Below are positions 1 through 7,814 of a stretch of 64,000 bases of DNA, piece after piece (positions within the stretch are counted from its first letter, which is position 1; each line of letters starts with the position of its first letter). The translations under genes were made by a program, and so were the position numbers. A model generated the notes under the pieces. That model saw only the letters and a list, made by a program, of their open reading frames with translations, searched no databases and was not told where the DNA came from. Source of the stretch: Dokdonella_A sp049583635 (GTDB lineage Bacteria; Pseudomonadota; Gammaproteobacteria; Xanthomonadales; Rhodanobacteraceae); assembly GCA_049583635.1 (NCBI GenBank), contig JBAUWF010000067.1:8370-72369 (forward strand), in the 5' to 3' direction.

Positions 1-1074
1 GCAGATCATCTGGACGATCTGGACCGCGAGCTGGCCTTCGTCCTGACCAGAATCGAATCCCCTTCGGCCGCGCTTGCCTTGGAACGCAAGGTCATCGAGC
101 GCATGCGTCGGCGCCTGCCGGGGAACAGCCCGAAGCTTGCCGATCATCGGCTTTCGTTCGCCCTCATGCTTGAGGACAGCGGCGACTACGCGCAGGCCGA
201 AGCGGCCTACCGGGAGGGTCTGCCGATATTGATCAAGGCCAAAGGCAAGCTGGCGCCGAAAGTCTGCGAAGGCGAATCGAACTTTGCAGGCCTGCTCGAT
301 CGGATGAGCAAAAGCACCGAGGCGTTGTCGTATTTCGAGCAGGCGCTGGACTGCCAGCAGCAGCTCTACGGAAACGATTCACGCATGTATGCCCACACGC
401 TGTTTTCCCGCGGCATCCTGACGCTCGGCCTGCACCGCTACCCGCAGGCGCGGGCCGACTTCCGGACTGCCTTGGGCATATTCGGCAATCACGGTAACGA
501 CGCGGGTCACGCGCGGCGCTATCTTGGGCTCGCGCTCATCGGTGAAGGACAATTTGCGCAAGCGGCGAGCGAGCTCAAGGAAGCCGAGCGCGTGTATCGC
601 GAAGTGAATCTTCCGCACGACCGCCAGCGTTGGCGCGCACGCGCGGACTACGGCTATGCGATCTTCAAGGCCGGCAACGCCGCCGCCGGTCGCCACGCAA
701 TTGAAGTGGCGCTCGCGGGATTGCATGACGTGGTACCGAGTGGTGACGTGCCTGAATACATGCGACCGTTGCGAGAGCTTGGCGAGGTGGCGCGTGCGCA
801 AGGTGACCTCAAGGTCGCCCTTGACGCGCATCGACGCTGGCGCGCGCTCGCGCTGAAACTTTACGGCGCCAAATCGCGCGAGGCGTACCTGTCAGCCTGG
901 CAGCTGAGCCTGGATCTTGCCCGCGTCGGCGATCAAGCCAGTCTTGGCGAGGCCCGATCGCTGATCGCAGAAGCAGTCACGAAAGCACGTGCGCGCAATA
1001 TGCCGGAGCTGGCCGATTACGAAGAGGCCCAGCGTGACATCGCTTCAGGCCGCGCGCGCTTGCCGCAGCGCTGA
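1..1074 (+). CDS. TPR-repeat protein, 3' part (5' end outside window)
   Basis: The reading frame is open from the first base, so this is the C-terminal part (about 357 residues seen) of a longer protein. It is built of helical tetratricopeptide-like units of 30-40 residues, for example around LEDSGDYAQAEAAYREGL and the later FAQAASELKEAE and AGRHAIEVAL segments. No membrane segment, signal peptide or catalytic motif is visible in this part. In related bacteria such TPR tails often follow a serine/threonine kinase domain or form scaffolds, but the domain that would decide this lies outside the window. The gene converges on the lipoprotein gene ending at 1358, with about 280 bases of unassigned DNA between them. 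I am confident of the coding call and the TPR fold; the role is unknown. Confidence 0.8.
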   Translation, partial: ADHLDDLDRELAFVLTRIESPSAALALERKVIERMRRRLPGNSPKLADHRLSFALMLEDSGDYAQAEAAYREGLPILIKAKGKLAPKVCEGESNFAGLLDRMSKSTEALSYFEQALDCQQQLYGNDSRMYAHTLFSRGILTLGLHRYPQARADFRTALGIFGNHGNDAGHARRYLGLALIGEGQFAQAASELKEAERVYREVNLPHDRQRWRARADYGYAIFKAGNAAAGRHAIEVALAGLHDVVPSGDVPEYMRPLRELGEVARAQGDLKVALDAHRRWRALALKLYGAKSREAYLSAWQLSLDLARVGDQASLGEARSLIAEAVTKARARNMPELADYEEAQRDIASGRARLPQR

Positions 1075-1357
1075 GGTGCAACCGTGGTGCATATTGCGAT
1101 GGCGATGGCGCGCTCATATGCGTGGCGTGCGCCCCGCGCACGAACGAGCGCGATGGTGTTCATGCGTCCGATCGTGCGCGCCGTTGGTGGATATCGCTGC
1201 TGGTGGAATCAATGCCACGATGGCACCCGTTCGGCACCAGCACCAGCACCGCTGCGGCACAAGCCCATGTCACCGGTACCTTGCTGTCGCTCCAGCGAGC
1301 CCCGGGGTTTGTGCGTTGCATGTCAGGCTTGCTGCGCTCGTTTGAAGTCAGCAATCA

Positions 1358-2290
1358 TCACGGAGCCGGATAGCTGACCGTATTGCCACCCTGGGTTTGC
1401 TCCCAGGTTTTTCCCGCCAGCGACATCAGCAGCGGCCCATGCACAACCCAACCGATGCCGTCATGCGCTTCGATCATCAACACAGCGTTGTCGCCGAGCG
1501 TATAGCCGCCGTTGACCTTGACATCATGCAGCAAACGCAGCGACTGCAGATACAACACGCGCTTGCGTGTCTCGAGTGGTATCGCCTTGCCTGCGTAATC
1601 CTTGTCGCGAAAAATGAACTCTGGCATGCGACCGCCCGAGTTCATCGCCGCATCCGGATCCTGCGCAACGACGGCAGCCCATAGTGCCCGGGTCTGCGTG
1701 AGCAGAGCTTTGCCTGGTTCACCTCCATCGGGCGGCAAGGGTTTTGCCTGTGTGGCCCAGTCCTTCTGCATGGTATTGCTGGTCAAGTCGGGAATCCCTT
1801 TCGCGAACAGTTCCTTGAGCAGCGCATCGTCTGTCTTCGCACGGCGCGCGGCAATCTCTGCGGTTGACAGATGCGCCGATGCCAGTTTGTACTCGCCTCC
1901 GACCTTGGCGTACGGCATCGACATTGAACCCGATCCCTTGCCGTCTCTTGCCTTCATCGCAACGTTGATCATGCCGGCGACCACCGGCGCTTCAAGGTGC
2001 AGCTGCTCGGCCTGGGCTGCCGCACGCTTTCGTAACGCCTCATCGGCTGGCGCGGACGTGAAAGTGCATTTGAAATCGGTGTGGCAGTCATTTACACCGT
2101 CCAGGTAGAGGAAACGCAGTTGAGCTGGTGTGCCATCCAAATCGGCGAGTGCTTGCGCGGCAGTGACGTCGCCCTTGTCGAACGCACTCTGCAATGCCTT
2201 GGCCAGTGCTTCGGGTGATGTCGCTGCGTTGCTGCACGCGGCAAGCCCCAGCATGGCGAAAAATGCTCCAAACGGAAGCGTGATCTTCAT
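1358..2290 (-). CDS. Putative lipoprotein of unknown function
   Basis: The predicted product is 310 residues. It begins with a short basic-hydrophobic signal and a lipobox, LGLAACSN, so the cysteine near residue 19 is the probable lipidation site. The ATG at 2290 was preferred over an upstream in-frame start because AGGAG lies about ten bases before it and the signal peptide starts there. The mature part is rich in Ala and Lys and contains a CHTDFKC segment and a C-terminal half resembling a repeated alpha/beta unit. I do not recognise a functional family. The neighbouring DUF805 gene lies 159 bases upstream on the same strand, so co-transcription is possible but not shown. Confidence 0.75.
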   Translation of the reverse strand: MKITLPFGAFFAMLGLAACSNAATSPEALAKALQSAFDKGDVTAAQALADLDGTPAQLRFLYLDGVNDCHTDFKCTFTSAPADEALRKRAAAQAEQLHLEAPVVAGMINVAMKARDGKGSGSMSMPYAKVGGEYKLASAHLSTAEIAARRAKTDDALLKELFAKGIPDLTSNTMQKDWATQAKPLPPDGGEPGKALLTQTRALWAAVVAQDPDAAMNSGGRMPEFIFRDKDYAGKAIPLETRKRVLYLQSLRLLHDVKVNGGYTLGDNAVLMIEAHDGIGWVVHGPLLMSLAGKTWEQTQGGNTVSYPAP

Positions 2291-2449
2291 GGTAGAACGA
2301 CTCCTGATGGTGGTTGGGTGTGCCCGAGTGGAGAATTCGGGTGGCAGGTCTGCGCACCCATGCAACGGGAAACAACCGCGAATGCGACACTGGAGTGACG
2401 CGCCCACGCCGCAACGATTGTCGCGGCGGCGTGGACGGGAAACCGATCC

Positions 2450-2848
2450 CTACCTCGCCGCCACCGTTTGACCGGATGGTGCGGCCTTCGGCGCGGCACC
2501 GAAGCGGTTCGCTCCCGGCGTTCCGGCGATGAAGCCGTTGAACACCAGCGCGATCAGGCCACCGACTACCGGCACCAGCGCGATCAGGATCCACCATGCC
2601 GATTTGTCGACGTCGTGCCAGCGCTTGGCCTGGATCGCGAGTGCAGGCCACAGGAAAGCAAGGCTGAGCACTGTCATCGCGAGACTCACACCACCCCCGG
2701 CAGTAGTCGGATCGCTGGCGTTGAGCGCACTCATCACGCTCAACACGCTGAGCCCGCCAAACACCAGCAACGACAGCACAACCAGCGCCCAGTACGGACC
2801 GCGTCCCACGCGGCCTTCGAACGAGAACAACAAGGATTTCCAGCTCAT
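2450..2848 (-). CDS. DUF805 family inner-membrane protein
   Basis: This is a small 132-residue membrane protein. Its N-terminus, MSWKSLLFSFEGRVGR, and the central KRWHDVDKSAWW motif are hallmarks of the DUF805 family; three to four hydrophobic segments follow in the usual arrangement. The ATG at 2848 is chosen because GGAGG lies nine bases upstream; a longer version has no ribosome site. DUF805 proteins sit in the cytoplasmic membrane and have no established biochemical role. The C-terminal tail is Ala/Pro/Gly-rich and probably disordered. Family assignment is firm; function is unknown. Confidence 0.88.
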   Translation of the reverse strand: MSWKSLLFSFEGRVGRGPYWALVVLSLLVFGGLSVLSVMSALNASDPTTAGGGVSLAMTVLSLAFLWPALAIQAKRWHDVDKSAWWILIALVPVVGGLIALVFNGFIAGTPGANRFGAAPKAAPSGQTVAAR

Positions 2849-3067
2849 CACAGGGTTCCTCCCGATTAGGTTTCGATATGGCACGGCGTTGCGCCGCGCT
2901 CGTCAGTGTCCACGGGAAAACGCGGCAGCAGGGGCCAGTTGGGGATTTGACAGCCATCGCGCGATCACCCCTCCTGCGTCGCGGCAGTTCCCTCGAAGAG
3001 GCAACAGGCAGGCCCGGAAGACCGCGCAATACGCCCTGCGGCTCGCCGGTTGACGACTATCGAACCG

Positions 3068-3160
3068 GCAGAAAACAACGATGAACCGTTCGTGCCGAGC
3101 CCTTCGACTTTGCGCCTTCGGCGCCGCGCTCAGGGGGAATGGGAGTCATTGGATAAATCA
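3068..3160. repeat. Dispersed palindromic repeat, copy A
   Basis: This copy and the one at 4979-5072 share about 90 bases at high identity. Both run from an AAACAACGAT segment through CCGTTCGTG, CCTTCGAC and GCGCCTTCGGCGC to CGCTCAGGG. The GCGCC-TTC-GGCGC core is a perfect hairpin, and the outer CCGTTC/GAACGG arms pair in copy B. A shorter relative lies at 7078-7133. The element occupies most of the 336-base gap between the DUF805 and FG-GAP genes (2849-3184), where I see nothing else. It looks like a REP-type intergenic element. Confidence 0.7.
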
Positions 3161-3184
3161 TGCCGCCTCAATAGCTGTGTGCTG

Positions 3185-4537
3185 TCAGGGCGCGCTGTCG
3201 AATCCGTTCGCGAAGATGGTGTCGTTGGCAGGCTGCGTGTAAACGTACGCCGCACCCTGGCTCGTGTTGCCCCCGATGCCGGCGTCGAAAGCGCCAACCA
3301 GGGCCGCGCCTCCCGTGAGCGCAACCGCATTGCCGAAATGATCATTCGGCTGGCCGTCGCTGGCTGTCAGCATCGTCGTCTCGGCCCAGTTTCCGGCGTC
3401 CTCGGTGAACAGGTAGGCTGCACCTCGCTGGTTGTCGGCGAAGTACGCACCGACCAGCGCATTCGATCCGTCCAGCGCCACCGAAAGACCGAAGCGATCG
3501 CTGGCTGCACCTTCGTTCGCCGTGAGTTTCTGCGCCTGTGACCAGGCGCCCCCCGAGTTCGTGAATACGTAAGCTGCGCCTTCATGCGCGTTGGGGCCGA
3601 CGTTCTGGTAGTAGGCACCGACCAGGGCGTTGGATCCACTGACGGCGACGGAAATGCCGAAGAATTCCAGTGTGGTGCCATCATCCGGAACGAGTTCTGC
3701 CGCCTGCGTCCAGGTTCCGCCCGATCCGTCGAACACATAGGCCGCACCGAAATACGAATTGACGCCCTGCGCGCCGACGACGGCAGTGGTGCCGTCGAGT
3801 GCGACCGAATAGCCGAAGCTGTCAAACGCCGCACCGTCGTCGGCAGTCAGCGTTGGGCCCTGAGTCCACACGTCGCTTGTTTCGGTGAAGATGTAAGCCT
3901 TGCCCTGCAATGCGTTTTGGCCGACCGGTGCTACCGGGGATGAAATCAGCGCGTTGCTGCCGCTGACGGCGACCGACCAGCCAAAGTTGTTGTTGGAATC
4001 CCCGTCGTCGTTCGTCAGCTTCTGCGTCTGTGTCCACAGGCCGCCCGCCTGGGCGAATACATATGCGGCGCCCTGACCACCATTGCCACCGATCGTCGCA
4101 TACGGCGCGCCGATTAGAATCGTGTTGCCCGAGATGGACACGGAAAAGCCGAATGCGTCATCGGCCGCGCCATCGTCCGCCACAAGTTTCTGCCCCTCGC
4201 TCCACATGCCATTCGATTCGGTGAATACGTAGGCGCTGCCTTGGCCTCCGACACCACCGACGGCGGCGTTGGACGCACCGACAACGGCAATGGCGCCGGA
4301 AATTGCGACCGAGTAACTGAAGTTGTCGCCCGATGCGCCATCGTTCGCCGAGACCTTCTGCTCAAGCCATTGACCCAACGGGGTGGCAGATAGTGCCGGT
4401 GCATCCGGTACATGGCGTTTCGCGGACCCCAAATGGGCGGCGGCGAGTAACGGCGGGCTGATCAGCAAGGCGCAGAAGGCCATCATCGGGACAGCCGCGA
4501 GCGATGCCAGCCGTATCGGTGAATTCGCTGAAATCAT
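3185..4537 (-). CDS. Secreted FG-GAP repeat protein with IFANGFD tail
   Basis: The 450-residue product starts with a signal peptide (hydrophobic core about residues 8-33). It then has roughly seven FG-GAP-type units of 50-55 residues, each with a D-x-FG-x-SVA strand, a VGA turn and an AYVFT strand, as in a beta-propeller. The start is supported by GAGGTG ten bases upstream. The protein has no C-terminal membrane anchor. It ends instead with NDTIFANGFDSAP; nearly the same tail, DRIFANGFEMP, ends the decayed gene just upstream at 4700. FG-GAP proteins of this type are extracellular or surface-exposed, with roles ranging from adhesion to unknown. Export by the type II system found later in the window is possible but untested. 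Confidence 0.85.
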   Translation of the reverse strand: MISANSPIRLASLAAVPMMAFCALLISPPLLAAAHLGSAKRHVPDAPALSATPLGQWLEQKVSANDGASGDNFSYSVAISGAIAVVGASNAAVGGVGGQGSAYVFTESNGMWSEGQKLVADDGAADDAFGFSVSISGNTILIGAPYATIGGNGGQGAAYVFAQAGGLWTQTQKLTNDDGDSNNNFGWSVAVSGSNALISSPVAPVGQNALQGKAYIFTETSDVWTQGPTLTADDGAAFDSFGYSVALDGTTAVVGAQGVNSYFGAAYVFDGSGGTWTQAAELVPDDGTTLEFFGISVAVSGSNALVGAYYQNVGPNAHEGAAYVFTNSGGAWSQAQKLTANEGAASDRFGLSVALDGSNALVGAYFADNQRGAAYLFTEDAGNWAETTMLTASDGQPNDHFGNAVALTGGAALVGAFDAGIGGNTSQGAAYVYTQPANDTIFANGFDSAP

Positions 4538-4699
4538 TACCGCACCTCGTTCGTATCACGCATTGAAGGACCAGCTTGCACCTTACCCGATGCCGGGCAC
4601 AAGCCGATGACGAACATGATTGCGCGGCTCAGGACGGGAACTTCCAGAAATGATCGGTCGATCGCGTTGCGTGTCAAGGCGCGCGGCGGATACGCGTCC

Positions 4700-4910
4700 C
4701 TATGGCATCTCGAATCCGTTCGCAAAGATGCGGTCCGGCGCGCCGAACTCGAACGCGCCGATATCCGCGTTGCCACACGCTTGTAGGTGAACAACCGTTG
4801 GTCGTAGGAGCGTTGATCCAGGTTGTTGCCGTGGTCGATGGGCCGTCGACGAAGTCTGGGACCAGCGCGACTACGGTTTCTTGAGGGTGGCCGAGGGAGA
4901 CCTCGCAGCT
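4700..4910 (-). pseudogene. Decayed C-terminus of a choice-of-anchor Q-type secreted protein
   Basis: Read on the minus strand in three frames, this stretch spells consecutive pieces of a familiar secreted-protein ending. The pieces are CEVSLGHPQETVVALVP, then IDHGNNLDQRSYDQR, then GNADIGAFEFGAPD, ending in RIFANGFEMP and a stop. The pattern of AL.P, then AIDxGNN, then DQR, then DIGAFE is typical of proteins with the choice-of-anchor Q domain. At least two frame changes separate the pieces, and no upstream body of the gene is visible. It is therefore a relic. It is the only coding trace in the 711-base gap between the FG-GAP gene and the diguanylate cyclase gene (4538-5248), which otherwise holds repeat copy B. 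Confidence 0.7.
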
Positions 4911-4978
4911 GTTCGGTCAGGCGGGTCCGGGTCAGTGTAATCTTTGTGCCGAGCGAGCGCGACTTGCGCTATTGAAGT

Positions 4979-5072
4979 GGCAGCAAACAACGATTAACCG
5001 TTCGTGCTGAGCCCTTTCGACTTCGCGCCTTCGGCGCTACGCTCAGGGTGAACGGGAATGACTCGATAATCT
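4979..5072. repeat. Dispersed palindromic repeat, copy B
   Basis: Second copy of the element at 3068-3160, in the same orientation. It holds the hairpin core GCGCC-TTC-GGCGC and outer arms CCGTTC and GAACGG. Together, copies A and B flank the FG-GAP gene and the decayed secreted-protein gene, so this block is bracketed by direct repeats about 1.9 kb apart. Confidence 0.75.
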
Positions 5073-5248
5073 GTACCGGCTGGAGAGTGCAGCACGCCTG
5101 CCGGCTGAAGTCATCCATGCCGGGCACGATGCGTGGCGACACGCGTTGGTATCTTGCCCCGCGGTCGCGGGCATTCTGGCACGAGAATTGCTGACTTCGT
5201 TCAAAGAGACACTTGGGGGCCCGGCATGATGCCGTTGTTCGTTCAGAC

Positions 5249-6409
5249 ATGACGCCATCAATGAACAGGCGCACGACGCAGTCGGCGGTGACGACGGCGC
5301 TGGCCGGGTACGCGACTGAGGACGAGGACGCCTTGCGTGCGCGCGTCATCGATTTCGTCTATCCAGTTTGCCGCATCGTGTTTGCCTTCATGCCGCTGGC
5401 GTATGTGGTGTTTCAGGGCGGAGATATCTTGCTGCATGCTGGCACGCGTCCCGAATCCGTTCTGGCGCGTATCGTTATTGGGCTTGTGCTGATTTTCTTT
5501 GCCGTGTTTGTCCGCGGCCCGGTGGCGCGGCGCCATTTGCCGCTCGTGTGGACTTCGTATGTGCTGGTCATCGAGATCGGCACCACGATCAGTGCGCTCG
5601 GTTCGCCCGGCGGGCTGGATTGGGCGTTGCCGGCCTATGTGCTGGCGCCCGTGGTTTGCGCGCCGTATTGGCCGAGCCGGCGAAGTTTCGTGATCGCCGT
5701 GGCGCTGAGTGTTCTGGCGCCGGCGGCCGCGTTGTTGCTCGGCCACGCGCCGCTTCCGGAAATCCTGCGTTATGCGATCTACCTGTTCATCGCGCTCACG
5801 ATTGCGGTCATCCTCGCTGTGGCGATGGTGCGCGTCCACGTCCGCGGCTTCGTGCTCGACCAGCGGCTGCGCGGCGCGGCATTCTTCGATCATCTGACCG
5901 GGGTGCTGTCACGTCATCGCTTGTTTGACTTGGGCAAGCAGGCGGTCGAACGGGCGAATTCCGGCGGCGAAGTGTTGTCCGCGCTGTATGTCGATGCAGA
6001 CCGCTTCAAGCGTCTCAACGACGAACTCGGCCATGAAGCGGGCGACGAGGCACTGGTGCTGATGGCCGGCGCACTGTGTACCGAGTTGCGCAGCGGCGAC
6101 CTGCTCGGTCGCCTCGGCGGCGAGGAATTCGCCGTACTGTTGCCGGAGGTGCCGCTCGAGCAGGCGACGCAGGCGGCCGAGCGCCTGCGTCGTGCGATCA
6201 GTCGTATCGATTATCGGCAGCGGTCGCTATCGGTGAGTATCGGTGTCGCCGAGCTGAAACCCGGACAGGATCTCGACGGCGTGCTGCGTGTGGCCGACAC
6301 CGCGTTGCGCCAGGCGAAACTGTCCGGACGCAACCGCGTCGAGCGCGCCGCAGCGCTTGGCGGAGGCGGTCCGGTTTCGTACGATCGGCATGGCGAACGA
6401 CAGGACTGA
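5249..6409 (+). CDS. Membrane-anchored diguanylate cyclase (GGDEF domain)
   Basis: The protein makes the second messenger cyclic di-GMP from two GTP. It has about six hydrophobic segments in the first 200 residues, then a complete GGDEF domain beginning DHLTGVLSRHR. The active-site motif is GGEEF at residues 290-294, and an inhibitory-site RxxD (RSGD) lies at residues 281-284, exactly five residues earlier. It is therefore predicted to be active and inhibited by its own product. No recognisable sensor domain is seen in the membrane part. The start is uncertain: ATG at 5249, ATG at 5261 and a TTG at 5213 are all in frame and none has a strong ribosome site. Confidence 0.9.
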   Translation: MTPSMNRRTTQSAVTTALAGYATEDEDALRARVIDFVYPVCRIVFAFMPLAYVVFQGGDILLHAGTRPESVLARIVIGLVLIFFAVFVRGPVARRHLPLVWTSYVLVIEIGTTISALGSPGGLDWALPAYVLAPVVCAPYWPSRRSFVIAVALSVLAPAAALLLGHAPLPEILRYAIYLFIALTIAVILAVAMVRVHVRGFVLDQRLRGAAFFDHLTGVLSRHRLFDLGKQAVERANSGGEVLSALYVDADRFKRLNDELGHEAGDEALVLMAGALCTELRSGDLLGRLGGEEFAVLLPEVPLEQATQAAERLRRAISRIDYRQRSLSVSIGVAELKPGQDLDGVLRVADTALRQAKLSGRNRVERAAALGGGGPVSYDRHGERQD

Positions 6410-6497
6410 CGACGCGTCTGCAGTTGCAAACAGCATCACGGAATCGCGTTACAATGCCTGCCCAGATGCCGGTCTGGCACTGGCCTTTGGAAGGGAC

Positions 6498-7058
6498 ATG
6501 TCGCGCATTCTTGCCGATATCTTCGGGCGCAAACGCGATCGTCGGATGCGCCGCGCAACGGATCGTGGCGGCGATGCCAGTCGATCTTGGGCGCGCTTCC
6601 GACCGCGACTGGTCGATGAACTTTCGGGTGAAAACGCCGCAGCGTGCAGTCAGATGCGCGCGGTGCTGGACGCATGTCGCGACCATGACGAGGAGGCGCA
6701 AGTCGTCGGCCTGCACGCGTTCGCAGCGTCGTTCCGGCGCATCGGGCTCACCAAGAGCGTGCAGTTCTATCCGTATCTGCGTTGGGCACTGGAAAACGAT
6801 CCGGTTGCGACGACGCAGTTCAAATCGATCCACGCCGAAGTGGAACGTCATGCGCTCTGTATCGAGGCCATCCTGGGCGAATATCTCGGCGCGCCGTGGG
6901 ATCGCGAGCACCGACGCCGTTTTGTCAGCGAAGTGGTTCGGATCGCGAGCTTTTTCAGCAAAGCGCTGCGGGTCGAGGAATCCCTGCTTTATCCGCTCTA
7001 TCTTCCGCCCGGACAATACCGGTATGTGGGAGACAACGGGACGGCTACCGCTGCCTAG
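6498..7058 (+). CDS. Hemerythrin-like four-helix protein
   Basis: The 186-residue product is predicted all-helical, with four amphipathic helices and the segments KSVQFYPYLRWAL, FKSIHAEVERH and EESLLYPLYLPPGQYRY. These resemble the helix and ligand spacing of hemerythrin HHE proteins, which bind a di-iron centre and oxygen. However, the first-helix histidine is not clear, so iron binding is uncertain. The ATG at 6498 is chosen because GGAAGGG sits just before it, although the frame is open further upstream. A TACAAT hexamer at 6450-6455 could be its -10 box. It follows the diguanylate cyclase gene by 88 bases in the same direction. The alternative is an unrelated helical regulator such as an Rsd-type protein. 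Confidence 0.55.
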   Translation: MSRILADIFGRKRDRRMRRATDRGGDASRSWARFRPRLVDELSGENAAACSQMRAVLDACRDHDEEAQVVGLHAFAASFRRIGLTKSVQFYPYLRWALENDPVATTQFKSIHAEVERHALCIEAILGEYLGAPWDREHRRRFVSEVVRIASFFSKALRVEESLLYPLYLPPGQYRYVGDNGTATAA

Positions 7059-7077
7059 AACCGTTTCTAGCGCACTC

Positions 7078-7133
7078 CAGTCCTTCGGGTTCGCACCTTT
7101 TGGCGCTACGTCAGGGCGAACCGGAATTGTAGA
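7078..7133. repeat. Dispersed palindromic repeat, copy C (short)
   Basis: A shortened relative of the elements at 3068 and 4979. It keeps CCTTCGGGTTCGC, TGGCGCTACG and TCAGGGCGAACCGG. GGTTCGC at 7088-7094 pairs with GCGAACC at 7116-7122. It lies between the convergent ends of the hemerythrin-like gene and the lipoprotein gene ending at 7163, so it may also act as a transcription stop. Confidence 0.6.
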
Positions 7134-7162
7134 TGGTTCCGGGAAGCGTCGGCAGAGTCTGT

Positions 7163-7690
7163 CTAACGACAATCGTCCATGCGCGTGGAATCGATCAATG
7201 CGTAGGGCTTGAACGACGCCATCGTTGCGGCGAGTTTGTCCTGGGTGGCTTTGAGCGCATGAAGATCGGTGCAAAGGCGATCGACGCTCGCTTTGACCTT
7301 CGCGGCCTCGGCATCAACTGCCGGCGCGGCGCGATCGGGATCGCCGTGGACCAGGCGCGAGATGACGCCGCCGATCGCATGCATCGCCGTTTTCGCACCG
7401 GCCTCGCCGACGGCAAGGCCGTCATGCTGCAAGGCTTGGGCCTGCACGAAGTACAAGCTCAGTTGCGCGCGTTGGGGTCCCGATGTCGCGACTGCGGCGT
7501 CACCGATGCGAAGGTTGCCCGCGGCACTCACAGTGGCGTCGGGCACTCCCGCCGCATGAATGGTAACCGACGCATCATGCACGTCAAGCAGGCCGAAGAC
7601 GGATGTGTCGGATGCATCGTGCCCGCAGGCGGCCAGCAGAGCCAGCGGGAACACGCAGCACACCAAGGTCAAATTTCGGAGCGGTTCCAT
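7163..7690 (-). CDS. Putative lipoprotein, DUF2884 (YggN)-like
   Basis: The 175-residue product starts with a signal peptide and the lipobox LLAACG, so it is probably a lipoprotein. The mature part has a short beta-rich segment (VTIHAAGVPDATVSAAGNLRIGD in pattern), then a helical half with QRAQLSLYFVQAQALQHDGL. That layout recalls the DUF2884/YggN family, where a strand repeat precedes a long helix. The ATG at 7690 is preferred because the signal peptide starts there; the ribosome site is weak. The role is unknown. It converges with the hemerythrin-like gene across repeat C. Confidence 0.7.
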   Translation of the reverse strand: MEPLRNLTLVCCVFPLALLAACGHDASDTSVFGLLDVHDASVTIHAAGVPDATVSAAGNLRIGDAAVATSGPQRAQLSLYFVQAQALQHDGLAVGEAGAKTAMHAIGGVISRLVHGDPDRAAPAVDAEAAKVKASVDRLCTDLHALKATQDKLAATMASFKPYALIDSTRMDDCR

Positions 7691-7814
7691 GTAACGCGTC
7701 CACACAGCGCGTGCGTAGTACCGAGGCACTCAAACACTAGGTGATTTGCTGGTGCACGCGCAGTGTCGGAAGTCACAGCACATTGGCGATGGCGCGGGCA
7801 CGACCCGGCGACGT

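Noticed and set aside
3200..4400. Regularly spaced repeats resembling a CRISPR array
   Set aside because: The periodicity is about 160-180 bases, varies in sequence and is in frame; it encodes FG-GAP units.
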